Source: Candidatus Krumholzibacteriota bacterium
Lineage (GTDB): Bacteria > Krumholzibacteriota > Krumholzibacteriia > Krumholzibacteriales > Krumholzibacteriaceae
Direction of reading: 5' to 3'
NCBI GenBank assembly: GCA_016931295.1
Contig: JAFGEZ010000032.1
Coordinates: 54,609-118,608 of the forward strand
DNA length: 64,000 bases
Shown here: positions 52,018 through 60,229 of the stretch, piece after piece
Layout of the letters: each line of letters opens with the position of its first letter
Position numbering within the stretch: the stretch's first letter is position 1
Made by a program: the position numbers and the translations under genes
The notes under the pieces: model-generated
Seen by the model: only the letters and a program-made list of their open reading frames with translations
What the model was told of the DNA's origin: nothing
Database searches by the model: none

Positions 52018-53646
52018 ATGAGCATGTTCTGTTTCCAGTGCCAGGAGACGGCCGGCAACGCCGGCTGCACGAAGCGGGGCGTCTGCGGCAAGGACGAGAC
52101 GACGGCCAACATGCAGGACCTCCTGCTGTACGTCCTCAGGGGCGTCGCCGTCCACGCCGAGCGCCTCGATCAGGCCGATCCCCTCTTCGGGAAGGCGGGC
52201 CGGTTCACGATGCGGGCCCTCTTTGCCACGATCACCAACGCCAACTTCAGCGCCGACCGGATCGCCGCCCTCGTGCGCGAGTCGATCGCCCTGCGCGACG
52301 AGCTCGCCGCGAAGACGCCCGCGGGCGATCTTCCCGAAGCGGCCCGCTGGCGCGGCGCGTCGATGGAGGAGTTCCTCGCCGCCGCTTCCGGCGTCGGGGT
52401 CCTCGCCACGGACGACGAGGATGCGCGGAGCCTGCGCGAGCTCCTCGTCTACGGTCTGAAGGGGATCGCCGCCTATGCCGATCACGCCGCCGTTCTCGGC
52501 AGGGAGGATCCGGCGATCTACGCCTTCGCCTTCAAGGCGCTCGCCTCGCTCACCCGCGAGACCGACGGCGACGCCCTCTTCGCCCTCGTCATGGAGGCCG
52601 GCAGCATGGCCGTGACGACGATGGCGCTCCTCGACGCGGCCAACACGGCCGCCTACGGCGAGCCCGCGATGACGACGGTCGACATCGGCGTCCGCGGCAA
52701 CCCGGGGATCCTCGTCTCGGGCCACGACCTGCACGACCTCGCCCGGCTCCTCGATCAGACCGACGGCACGGGCGTCGACGTCTACACGCACGGCGAGATG
52801 CTTCCCGCCCAGGCCTACCCGGCCTTCCGCACATTCGCCCACTTCGCGGGGAACTACGGCGGCTCGTGGTACCGGCAGGACAAGGAGTTCGCCTCCTTCA
52901 ACGGCCCCATCCTCATGACGACGAACTGCATCACGCCGGTCAGGGACGAGTACCGCGACCGCATCTACACGACGGGCGCCGCCGGCTACCCCGGCGTCAG
53001 GCACATCCCCGCCGCGGCGGACGGCGAGAAGGACTTCTCGGCGATCGTCGAGCAGGCGAAGGGGTGCGCCTCGCCGACGGAGATCGAGACGGGCTCGCTC
53101 ACCGTCGGGTTCGGCCACGGCCAGCTCGAGAAGCTCGCCAAGCCGATCCTCGAGGCCGTCAAGAGCGGCGCCGTGAAGCGTTTCGTCGTGATGGCGGGCT
53201 GCGACGGCCGCCAGAAGGGGCGCTCCTACTTCACCGACGTGGCCACGGCCTTGCCGCCCGAGGCGGTGATCCTCACCGCCGGCTGCGCGAAGTACCGCTA
53301 CAACAAGCTCGGCCTCGGCGAGACCGCCGGACTCCCGCGCGTCATCGACGCCGGCCAGTGCAACGACTCGTACTCCCTGGCCGTCATCGCCCTCAAGCTC
53401 AAGGAGATCCTCGAGCTCGACGACATCAACGACCTGCCGATCTCCTACGATATCGCCTGGTACGAGCAGAAGGCGGTCGCCGTGCTCCTCGCCCTGCTGG
53501 CGCTCGGCGTGAAGAACATCCGCCTCGGGCCCACGCTGCCCGCCTTCCTCTCGCCGAACGTGGCGACGGTGCTCGTGGAGAAGTTCGGCATCAGGCCGAC
53601 GGGCGAGGCCGCCTCGGACGCGGCGGCGATCATGGAGGGAAGATGA
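52018..53646 (+). CDS. hcp: Hydroxylamine reductase / hybrid cluster protein, class I
   Basis: 542 residues. GAAAGGA precedes the ATG. The N-terminal cluster motif is C5-x2-C8-x8-C17-x5-C23 ([21 protein letters not shown]), the class I spacing for a 4Fe-4S cluster. Ligands of the hybrid 4Fe-2S-2O cluster are seen in [28 protein letters not shown] and [10 protein letters not shown]. The enzyme reduces hydroxylamine and, as shown for relatives, nitric oxide; it protects against nitrosative stress. The upstream palindrome fits control by the divergent Crp/Fnr protein. The cupin gene overlaps its stop. Confidence 0.97.
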   Translation: MSMFCFQCQETAGNAGCTKRGVCGKDETTANMQDLLLYVLRGVAVHAERLDQADPLFGKAGRFTMRALFATITNANFSADRIAALVRESIALRDELAAKTPAGDLPEAARWRGASMEEFLAAASGVGVLATDDEDARSLRELLVYGLKGIAAYADHAAVLGREDPAIYAFAFKALASLTRETDGDALFALVMEAGSMAVTTMALLDAANTAAYGEPAMTTVDIGVRGNPGILVSGHDLHDLARLLDQTDGTGVDVYTHGEMLPAQAYPAFRTFAHFAGNYGGSWYRQDKEFASFNGPILMTTNCITPVRDEYRDRIYTTGAAGYPGVRHIPAAADGEKDFSAIVEQAKGCASPTEIETGSLTVGFGHGQLEKLAKPILEAVKSGAVKRFVVMAGCDGRQKGRSYFTDVATALPPEAVILTAGCAKYRYNKLGLGETAGLPRVIDAGQCNDSYSLAVIALKLKEILELDDINDLPISYDIAWYEQKAVAVLLALLALGVKNIRLGPTLPAFLSPNVATVLVEKFGIRPTGEAASDAAAIMEGR

Positions 53647-53984
53647 TGAAGATCGTCGATGTCGTAAACGCGCCCTCCGCGCCGAATCCGCACGGCGTGC
53701 GCGTCTCGAAGGTCTACGACGACGAGTCGGCCGTCGCCATGCACATCTCGCTCGAGCCGGGCGAGGGGCTCAAGATGCACGTCACCCCGGTCGACGTCTT
53801 CTTCTACGTGCTCGAGGGGACGCCGTCGATCACGGTGGGGAAGGAGACCGAGCGGGTGCCGGCCGACCGGCTCGTGGAGAGCCCGGCGCGCGTCCCGCAC
53901 ACGATCGTCAACGACGCGGCGTCGCCCGCGCGCATCCTCGTCGTCAAGGCGCCACGGCCCACGTCGGAGACGAAGCTCCTCTAG
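53643..53984 (+). CDS. Small cupin-domain protein
   Basis: 113 residues. ATG at 53643 overlaps the hcp stop in an ATGA; GAGGGAAG lies upstream. A single cupin barrel with motif 1 around [25 protein letters not shown] and motif 2 around [18 protein letters not shown] (each given here in part: [29 protein letters not shown]). Only two histidines stand at the usual metal positions (H in KMHVT, H in VPHTI). Cupins of this type often sit beside hcp; a role in metal binding or sensing is plausible. Co-transcribed with hcp. Confidence 0.88.
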   Translation: MMKIVDVVNAPSAPNPHGVRVSKVYDDESAVAMHISLEPGEGLKMHVTPVDVFFYVLEGTPSITVGKETERVPADRLVESPARVPHTIVNDAASPARILVVKAPRPTSETKLL

Positions 53985-54008
53985 GGGACGGCATGCCGCG
54001 ACGATCGC

Positions 54009-54038
54009 AGGCGCCTCGCCCGATGCGGCGGGGCGCCT
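54009..54038. terminator. Strong hairpin between convergent cupin and Mut7-C genes
   Basis: A 12-bp stem AGGCGCCTCGCC / GGCGGGGCGCCT (one G-T pair) with loop CGATGC, 24 bp after the cupin stop and 25 bp after the Mut7-C stop on the other strand. No T-run on either side, but the position suits a two-way terminator. Confidence 0.55.
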
Positions 54039-54063
54039 GGCCGGCGTTGCCGGGCCTCGCGCC

Positions 54064-54537
54064 TCATTGCTCCCCGAGAGCCCGGCGGATCCGCTCCACC
54101 TCGCGCGTCATCGCCTCGAAGTGGGAGCCCTCCCAGTAGATCCGGTCGCAGGCGGGGCAGCGGTGGAAGCGGTCGAATCGTTTGGCCACGAGGGGCGGCA
54201 CCCGGCCGGCGGCCGCGGCGGCCGGCTCCTCGACGAGGAACTCGTTGCACTCGATGCAGCGGGTGAATGGCTCGAGGGAGGGCGCGCCACCGATCGCCGC
54301 GAAAAGTTCGGCGAGTTGCTCGACGGCGCCGGCGGTTCGCAAAACGACAGGCGCAGGGCCCGGGCGATCATCCGCCCGCCGCGCCGCCGTCACGGCGATC
54401 CGTCCCTCCCGCGCGGCCCGCAGGAGAAAGCGTCCCGCCTCCCCCTCCCCGTTCAGCGCGGCGTCGAAGCCGAGAAGGCGCAGCTTCCGGCAGAGCCGCC
54501 CGAGCATCCGGTCGCAGAGAAAACGCGGTCGTTCCAT
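54064..54537 (-). CDS. Mut7-C RNAse domain protein
   Basis: 157 residues. Opens with RFLCDRMLGRLCRKLRLLGFD, the PIN-like Mut7-C start with its acidic active-site residue. The C-terminal part is a zinc ribbon of two pairs (TRCIECNEFLVEEP; FHRCPACDRIYWEGSHFEAM). The family is predicted to be RNA-cleaving; partner and target unknown. In the mid region the usual acidic residues are partly replaced by an alanine/arginine-rich stretch (AVTAARRADDRPG), so activity should be verified. Single gene. Confidence 0.88.
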   Translation of the reverse strand: MERPRFLCDRMLGRLCRKLRLLGFDAALNGEGEAGRFLLRAAREGRIAVTAARRADDRPGPAPVVLRTAGAVEQLAELFAAIGGAPSLEPFTRCIECNEFLVEEPAAAAAGRVPPLVAKRFDRFHRCPACDRIYWEGSHFEAMTREVERIRRALGEQ

Positions 54538-54607
54538 CGCCCGACACCTCCCGTCCGTGCGCCTCGCGGCGGCCGCCGGGCCGGTCGCCGACGCTCCCCG
54601 ATTTCGC

Positions 54608-54637
54608 TTGACAGGGTATCAGAACTCCAACAGTATG
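54608..54637 (+). promoter_or_regulatory. Promoter of the 63-residue zinc-ribbon gene
   Basis: A perfect TTGACA (54608-54613) with a modest -10 (CAGTAT at 17-bp spacing, or TATGTG a few bases later) in an AT-richer patch, about 105 bp before the ATG at 54743. Confidence 0.5.
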
Positions 54638-54742
54638 TGAATCCTGAAAGGCCCGCGGGGCGGGCGCGAACAGGGACGGTACGGGATTCAGCGGAGATGG
54701 AGGTGAGAGTCTCGGTTCGAGGGGAGGAACCGGGCGGGGAAC

Positions 54743-54934
54743 ATGGCGGAAACGTTCACGGGTTGTCTGAAGTGTAACAAGGGTATCCTGTTGCCGCTCT
54801 CGGACTACGGCAGGGACGGCGCCCCCATCCGCTACAAGGCGTGGGTCTGCAACAATCCGGATTGCGGCTTCAACATCCGCATCGACAACGGGGAGATCAG
54901 CATCGGCAAGGACCTCGGGTTCTCGACCAAGTAG
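54743..54934 (+). CDS. Small zinc-ribbon protein, 63 residues
   Basis: Two cysteine pairs, TGCLKCNKG near the start and WVCNNPDCGFN in the middle, should hold one zinc. The rest (ILLPLSDYG, RYKAWVC, IRIDNGEISIG) looks like a rubredoxin/zinc-ribbon beta fold. Family not recognised by name. It has its own promoter and a strong terminator, so it is a separately expressed small gene. Confidence 0.8.
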   Translation: MAETFTGCLKCNKGILLPLSDYGRDGAPIRYKAWVCNNPDCGFNIRIDNGEISIGKDLGFSTK

Positions 54935-54959
54935 GGGATCCGGGCATCGGAGATAGACG

Positions 54960-54987
54960 ACGGGGCCGTTCGCGGCCCCGTTTTTTT
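54960..54987 (+). terminator. Rho-independent terminator after the zinc-ribbon gene
   Basis: Nine-bp stem ACGGGGCCG / CGGCCCCGT with loop TTCG, followed by seven T (54981-54987). Textbook form, 25 bp after the stop. Confidence 0.95.
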
Positions 54988-55044
54988 GTGCGCGGGCGAT
55001 AAGCGGGCGATGCGCGGGCGGCCGGCGTGCCGGTTGGCGTCGGG

Positions 55045-55902
55045 TCAGTCGGGTGGTCCGGCCAGGTCCGTGACGCCGTGGCGCCGCTCGATGACGAGGA
55101 GGGCGGCGGCGAGGCCGGCGAGCGAGACGACGGTCCAGAGGGGCGAGGGCAGCGCGCCGCCGGCCTGCTCGAGATCGGCCACCGAGGCGCCCTCGAGGCG
55201 GAGGAGCGAGGAGAGGTTGTAGACGGCGTGCCCGAGGACCGGGTAGACGAGGTTCCCCGTGCGGTAGAAGAGGTAGCCGAAAACGATCCCGACGAACGTC
55301 GCGCCGGGGAGCAGCGTGGGGCTGAAGTGCGCGATGCCGAAAATGATCCCGCCGAGGAGGACGGCGAGCCATCCCTCCATGTTCCGGTGGAAGATCCGCT
55401 GGACGAACCCGCGGAAGAGCAGCTCCTCGGTGGCGGGCCCGACGATCACCGTCCCCGCGCCGACGGCGAGGAGCGAGAAAACCCCTTTGGGCTTGATCGA
55501 GACGAGGAACTTGATATACTCGGGGTCCGGCGGCCGCCGCCGTTCGAGCAGCCCGGAGAGCATGTCGCTCGGCAGGATCGCGCAGGCGGCGGCGAGGACC
55601 GCGAGCAGGGTGGTCGGGAGGTCGGGCGCCCCGATGAGGAATTCCCGGGAGAATCCCAGCGAAAAACGCCTCGTCAGGAGGTACATCGGGAAGAGGAACG
55701 CGGCGATCCCGGGCAGGGAGAGCGAGAGGACCTCGTTGCCCCGCAGGTAGAGCAGCCCCGATATCGAGTAGAACATCAGGAAGCACGCCAGGGCGTATAC
55801 GAGCAGATAGTAGTTGTTCACCCTGCCGAACAGCCCCGGCTCCGGCGCATCGCCGTCGACCGGTTCGTAGTGCTCGTCGTTCGGTTCCACATGGGGGAAC
55901 AT
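55045..55902 (-). CDS. CPBP-family intramembrane metalloprotease
   Basis: 285 residues with about seven membrane helices (first near 30-50). Motifs of the CAAX-protease/bacteriocin-processing family: ATEELLFRGFVQRIF (motif 1, EExxxR), GGIIFGIAHFSPT (motif 2, FxxxH) and VLGHAVYNLSSLL (motif 3, HxxxN). Such proteases cut peptides within the membrane or process small secreted peptides. The start at 55902 has no clear ribosome site. Divergent from the HAD gene, 36 bp away. Confidence 0.92.
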   Translation of the reverse strand: MFPHVEPNDEHYEPVDGDAPEPGLFGRVNNYYLLVYALACFLMFYSISGLLYLRGNEVLSLSLPGIAAFLFPMYLLTRRFSLGFSREFLIGAPDLPTTLLAVLAAACAILPSDMLSGLLERRRPPDPEYIKFLVSIKPKGVFSLLAVGAGTVIVGPATEELLFRGFVQRIFHRNMEGWLAVLLGGIIFGIAHFSPTLLPGATFVGIVFGYLFYRTGNLVYPVLGHAVYNLSSLLRLEGASVADLEQAGGALPSPLWTVVSLAGLAAALLVIERRHGVTDLAGPPD

Positions 55903-55938
55903 AATCCGGCCCGTCGGCGGCGGCAAGGAGAAAGGCCG

Positions 55939-56661
55939 ATGATCAGGCTCGTCGTATTCGACCTCGACAACACGCTCACCGATTTCATGCGCATGAAGGA
56001 GCAGGCGATCGACGCCTCGGTCGAGGCGATGATCGACGCGGGGCTCATGAACGAGCCCGAGCGGATCAGGAACGAGATCGGCCGCATCTACGAGGAGCGC
56101 GGCATCGAGTTCCAGAAGGTCTTCGACCGGCTGCTCACCGATCTGCTCGGCGAGGTCGACTACAAGATCCTCGCCGCGGGGATCGTCGGGTACCGGCGCG
56201 CGCGCGAGGCGGCCCTCGTCCTCTACCCGCACGTCAAGATCACCCTCTTCGCGCTGATGCGCCGCGGGCTCCGCCTCGGCGTCGTCTCCGACGCCCCCCG
56301 CCACGAGGCGTGGCTGCGGCTCTGCTACCTGCAGCTCCACCAGGTCTTCGACGCCGTCCTCGCCCACGAGGACACCGGCGCCTACAAGCCCGACCCCGCC
56401 CCCTTCCGGGCCGTCCTTGAGCGGACGGGGATCCCCCCGGCCGAGGCGCTGATGGTGGGGGACTGGCCGGAGCGCGACATCGCCGGAGCAAAGGAGATGG
56501 GGATGACGACGGTCTTCGCCCGCTACGGCGACACCTTCGACACGAGCCACTCGGGGGCCGACTACGACATCGACGACATCTACGAGCTGGTGGGGATCAT
56601 CGACGAGATCAACGGCGCCGCCTCGGCGGGCGGCGGGCAGGAAGTATTTCCCGCGGACTGA
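55939..56661 (+). CDS. HAD-superfamily hydrolase
   Basis: 240 residues; AAGGAGAAAGG precedes the ATG. Motif I FDLDNTLTD gives the nucleophile aspartate, motif II is VVSDAPRHEAW, the lysine is in YKPDPAPF and motif III is MVGDWPERDIAG. The helical cap (about 18-90) places it with phosphoglycolate phosphatase-like C1-cap enzymes. Substrate not evident. A short hairpin (56668-56688) lies between it and nnr, so the two may be partly uncoupled. Confidence 0.93.
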   Translation: MIRLVVFDLDNTLTDFMRMKEQAIDASVEAMIDAGLMNEPERIRNEIGRIYEERGIEFQKVFDRLLTDLLGEVDYKILAAGIVGYRRAREAALVLYPHVKITLFALMRRGLRLGVVSDAPRHEAWLRLCYLQLHQVFDAVLAHEDTGAYKPDPAPFRAVLERTGIPPAEALMVGDWPERDIAGAKEMGMTTVFARYGDTFDTSHSGADYDIDDIYELVGIIDEINGAASAGGGQEVFPAD

Positions 56662-56701
56662 GCGCGGCGGCCGGCTCGAGGCCGGCCGGAAAGGACGAAC
56701 G

Positions 56702-58270
56702 ATGCACGTTGTCACGGCCGAGGAGATGCGGCGGCTCGACGAGGCCACGATCAGCCGCCACGTGCCGGGGCTCACGCTGATGGAGCGGGCCGGGCAGGGC
56801 GTCGTCGACGCGATCGGGGAGTTCTTCGACCCGCCCGGCGACTTCCGCTACGCGATCCTCCTCGGCAGCGGCAACAACGCCGGGGACGGGCTCGTCGTCG
56901 CCCGGCTGCTCGCCGAGACGGGGGCCCGCGTCGTCCTCCTCTACCTCCGGGAGCCGAAGGACCTCTCCCCTGACGCGTTCAAGAACTACGCCCGCCTCAG
57001 GAAGGACCGGAAGCAGGGGCGGCTCGAGGAGATCTTCCTCTACCTCGCCGATTGGGAGGGAAAGATGCTCGCCGCGCTCGACGAGTGCGACGTCGTCGTC
57101 GACGCCATCTTCGGCACGGGGCTGGGCAAGCCGGTGACCGGGCGCTGGGCGGAGGCGATCGAGCTCGTCCGCCGCAGCCGTCTGCCCGTCGTCGCGATCG
57201 ACGTCCCCTCGGGGATCGACGGCACGACCGGCGCCGTCCTGGGAACGGCCATCAGGGCCGATCTCACCGTGACGATGGGTCTGCCCAAGACGGGGCTCCT
57301 CTTCTACCCCGGCAAGGAGCACGTGGGGGGGCTCCGCGTCGTCGACATCGGCATTCCCGCGCCGGTCGTGGAGGAGGCGCGGCTCTCGCTGGGGTTGCTC
57401 GATCTCGACCAGGCCGTCGCCGACCTGCCGCCGCGCGATCCCGCCGGGCACAAGTTCGACCGCGGCGCGCTCCTCCTCGTGGCGGGGAGCCGGCGGTACG
57501 CGGGGGCGGCGGTGCTCGCCGCCGGCGCCGCCCTGAGGACCGGCTGCGGGATCGTCTATCTCGCCGGCCCCGAATCGATCCGCCAGGTCGTCCAGGTCTC
57601 CGCCCCGGAGATCATCTTCGTGCCGCTCGCCGAGACCGTCAACGGGTCGATCGACGCCGACCCGGCGGCCCTGCTCGACGAGGTGCGCTTCGACGCCGTC
57701 GCCTGCGGCCCCGGGCTCACCGCCGATGCGGCCGCCGTCCGGTTCGTCGGGGAACTGGCCGGGCGCTGCAACGCGCCCCTCCTCCTCGACGCCGACGGGA
57801 TCAACGCCTTCGCCGGGGCCTACGACCGCGTGAAGGCGCTCTCCGCCGACCGGCCGATCGTCCTCACCCCGCACGCGGGCGAGCTCGCCCGCCTGACCGG
57901 CGCCGACGTGGGGACGGATTCCGCCGCGCGGATCGAGGCGCTGCGGCTCCTCGTGGCCGGCACGGGGATCGTCCTCGCCTGCAAGGGCGCCCCGACGGTC
58001 GTCGTCGAGCCCGACGGCGCGGGCTACGTCAACTGGTTCGGGCATCCCGGCCAGGCGACTGCCGGCAGCGGCGACGTCCTCGCCGGCGCGATCGGCGGCT
58101 TCCTCGCCCAGGGCGCCTCGCCGGCGGCCGCCACGCGCCTCGGCGTCTTCGTCCACTCGCGCGCGGCCGACATCGCCTCGGCCGACACGGGCGAACGGGC
58201 GATGCTCGCCGGCGACTGCATGGACGCGATGCCCCTCGCGATGCTCGAGGTGGAGGAGGAGACCCTCTAG
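56702..58270 (+). CDS. nnr: Bifunctional NAD(P)H-hydrate epimerase / ADP-dependent NAD(P)H-hydrate dehydratase
   Basis: 522 residues. It repairs damaged NAD(P)H: the N-terminal YjeF domain (1-215) interconverts the R and S hydrates and the C-terminal kinase-like domain (about 235-515) removes water using ADP. Seen are GSGNNAGDGLVVARLL, VDAIFGTGLGKPVTG, VAIDVPSGIDGTTG (epimerase), then LLVAGSRRYAGAAVLAAGAA, LLLDADGINAFAG, VLTPHAGELARLTGAD and the dehydratase signature GSGDVLAGAIGGFLAQG. Upstream ribosome site GAAAGGA. thiL follows 20 bp downstream. Confidence 0.96.
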   Translation: MHVVTAEEMRRLDEATISRHVPGLTLMERAGQGVVDAIGEFFDPPGDFRYAILLGSGNNAGDGLVVARLLAETGARVVLLYLREPKDLSPDAFKNYARLRKDRKQGRLEEIFLYLADWEGKMLAALDECDVVVDAIFGTGLGKPVTGRWAEAIELVRRSRLPVVAIDVPSGIDGTTGAVLGTAIRADLTVTMGLPKTGLLFYPGKEHVGGLRVVDIGIPAPVVEEARLSLGLLDLDQAVADLPPRDPAGHKFDRGALLLVAGSRRYAGAAVLAAGAALRTGCGIVYLAGPESIRQVVQVSAPEIIFVPLAETVNGSIDADPAALLDEVRFDAVACGPGLTADAAAVRFVGELAGRCNAPLLLDADGINAFAGAYDRVKALSADRPIVLTPHAGELARLTGADVGTDSAARIEALRLLVAGTGIVLACKGAPTVVVEPDGAGYVNWFGHPGQATAGSGDVLAGAIGGFLAQGASPAAATRLGVFVHSRAADIASADTGERAMLAGDCMDAMPLAMLEVEEETL

Positions 58271-58290
58271 TTGGACCGGGGCAGGGTGCC

Positions 58291-59367
58291 ATGAACGAAG
58301 GGCGATTCATCGACATGCTTCGCGCCGCGTTTCCCGACGCCGGCCTCGGCGACGATACCGCCGTTCTGCCGGCGCCCGCGGGGGAGCTCCTCTTCGCCGC
58401 CGACGCCGTCGTCGACGGCGTTCACCTCGACCTGCGCTACGGCTCCCTCGCCCAGGCGGCCGCGAAGGCCGTGACGGCGAACGTCTCCGATGTCTACGCG
58501 ATGGGTGGCGAGCCGGTGGCCGTCACCGTCACGGCGGGGCTTCCCGCCGGGCTCGGGGATGAGGACGCGGCCGATCTCGTCCGCGGGCTCCGTGCCGCCC
58601 TGGACCGGTACGGCGCCGGGCTCGCCGGGGGAGACACCGTGGCGAGCGCCGGCCCCTTCTTCCTCGACGTGGCGATCCTCGGGCGGGTCGCGGCCGGCCG
58701 CGCGCTCCGGCGCGGCGGCGCGCGCCCGGGAGACCGCCTCGTCGTCACCGGCCCGCTCGGGCGCTCGCTCGCCGGGCTCGCCGTGCTGCGCGCGGCGGCG
58801 GACCTGCCGCCGATCCCCGGCGTTCCCGCGGCGCGCCTCGTTTCCGGCGAGAGCGGACGCGAGGCCTTCCTCGACGCCGCCCGGGCCTGCCCGATCGGTG
58901 CCGGGGAGGAGGAGGCCGCGGCGCTCCTCGCCGCCCGCGGTCTCGACGCGGCCTTCCTGCCAGCGCTTCTCGCCGCGGCGGCCCATCTCGCCCCACTCGC
59001 CCGGCCCCTGCCGCCGGGAGAGGCGATGAGAGGCGGCGTGAGGGCGGCGATCGACGTGAGCGACGGCCTCGCGCGGGACCTTCGCAACCTCTGCGCCCAG
59101 AGCGGCGCGGGTGCTCTCGTCGACGAGGCGGCGCTGCCGCTCGATCCCCCGGCCGATGTCGCCGCCGGCGGCGACGACGACGCGCGGCGGCGTCTCCTCC
59201 TCGGCGGCGGCGAGGAGTACGTCCTTCTCCTCGCGGTCGCGCCCGGCGCGGCGTGCCCCGGGACGGAGATCGGCGAGATCCGCCCGGCCGCCGACGGGCT
59301 GCGCCTGCGCACGCGCGGTGGCGGGATCGTCCCGCTCCCCGACCTCGGCTGGGAACACATCCTCTGA
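58291..59367 (+). CDS. thiL: Thiamine-monophosphate kinase
   Basis: 358 residues. It phosphorylates thiamine monophosphate to the active cofactor thiamine diphosphate with ATP. Motifs: GLGDDTAVLPAPAG (Mg-binding Asp pair near 21), DAVVDGVHLDLRY, AKAVTANVSDVYAMGGEP, LAGGDTV and, after a middle insertion rich in alanine (about 175-240), AIDVSDGLARDL and LGGGEEYVLLL. The inserted segment makes it somewhat longer than usual. No thiamine riboswitch or other thi gene is nearby. It lies 20 bp after nnr in one operon. Confidence 0.95.
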   Translation: MNEGRFIDMLRAAFPDAGLGDDTAVLPAPAGELLFAADAVVDGVHLDLRYGSLAQAAAKAVTANVSDVYAMGGEPVAVTVTAGLPAGLGDEDAADLVRGLRAALDRYGAGLAGGDTVASAGPFFLDVAILGRVAAGRALRRGGARPGDRLVVTGPLGRSLAGLAVLRAAADLPPIPGVPAARLVSGESGREAFLDAARACPIGAGEEEAAALLAARGLDAAFLPALLAAAAHLAPLARPLPPGEAMRGGVRAAIDVSDGLARDLRNLCAQSGAGALVDEAALPLDPPADVAAGGDDDARRRLLLGGGEEYVLLLAVAPGAACPGTEIGEIRPAADGLRLRTRGGGIVPLPDLGWEHIL

Positions 59368-59391
59368 CCGGCCGCGCCGGGGGAGACGACG

Positions 59392-59997
59392 ATGCTGCTC
59401 TACCTCATCCGCCACGGGCAGACCGACTGGAACCGCGACCGCCGCATCATGGGGCGATCGGACGTTCCGCTCAACGCGGCGGGCCGGGAGATGGTGGCGG
59501 CGACGGCACGCTGGCTCGGCACGGCGGGGATCCCCGTCGTCTACTCGAGCACCGTGCCGCGCGCGATGGAATCCGCGCGGATACTCGCCGGCGAGTGGGA
59601 GGCGCGAATCGTCGAGGAGCCGCGCCTCGACGAATCGGCCTACGAGCGGTGGGTGGGGCGGCGCTTCGACGAACTGGCCGGCGATCCCGATTTCGAGGCC
59701 TACCGCACGGCGCCCACGCGATCGACCTTCTCGGCGGAGGAGGGGATGGCGGACATCCAGCGGCGGGCCCTGGCCGCGGTCCGGCGGATCGTGGAGGAAA
59801 CCGGCGACGGCCGTGCCGCGCTCGTCTCGCACAGCGACGTGATGAAGCCGGTCGTCGCGCACTACCTCGGCATGGACCTCGACGCGATGCACCGCCTCGC
59901 GATCGCCAACGCCTCGGTGAGCATGATCGATTTCGGCTTCGACGGCGGGCCGCGCCTGCGCTGCCTCAACGTCGTTCCGTGGCGGCGCTTCGCCTGA
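59392..59997 (+). CDS. Histidine phosphatase (phosphoglycerate-mutase-like)
   Basis: 201 residues. GGGGGAG precedes the ATG. The RHG motif LIRHGQTDWNRDRRIMG starts at residue 6, with the phospho-accepting His at 8; VYSSTVPRAMESARIL and ALVSHSDVMKPVVAHYLG give the other catalytic His. The histidine phosphatase family includes cofactor-dependent mutase and small-molecule phosphatases such as CobC; here the substrate is not evident. It is the last gene of the HAD-nnr-thiL run (24 bp after thiL). Confidence 0.93.
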   Translation: MLLYLIRHGQTDWNRDRRIMGRSDVPLNAAGREMVAATARWLGTAGIPVVYSSTVPRAMESARILAGEWEARIVEEPRLDESAYERWVGRRFDELAGDPDFEAYRTAPTRSTFSAEEGMADIQRRALAAVRRIVEETGDGRAALVSHSDVMKPVVAHYLGMDLDAMHRLAIANASVSMIDFGFDGGPRLRCLNVVPWRRFA

Positions 59998-60132
59998 GCG
60001 CCCCGACCGCCCGTTCGCGCCGCATCGCGCCCCGCCGCGCCCCCGCCTGCCGAGCCCCCGCCCGCATCGAGCACCGCCGCGCCCCCATCCGCCGCGCCGC
60101 GCGCGACGGTCGCCGCCTTCCGTCACTATCTG

Positions 60133-60162
60133 TTGACGCGCACCCCCCTGCCGGGAGAGAAT
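60133..60162 (+). promoter_or_regulatory. Candidate promoter of glnA-glnD
   Basis: TTGACG (60133-60138), 18-bp spacer, GAGAAT (60157-60162), 68 bp before the glnA ATG. No sigma-54 type GG-N10-GC element was recognised in the gap. Confidence 0.45.
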
Positions 60163-60229
60163 GGAGTCGTCCCGCCACGCATGGACCGCGGAGCCGCGGG
60201 GCGTCCCGCCACAGAAGAAAGGACCGCCG

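Noticed and set aside
60001-60229. Sigma-54 promoter for glnA
   Set aside because: No GG-N10-GC element at proper spacing was found; a sigma-70-like candidate fits better.
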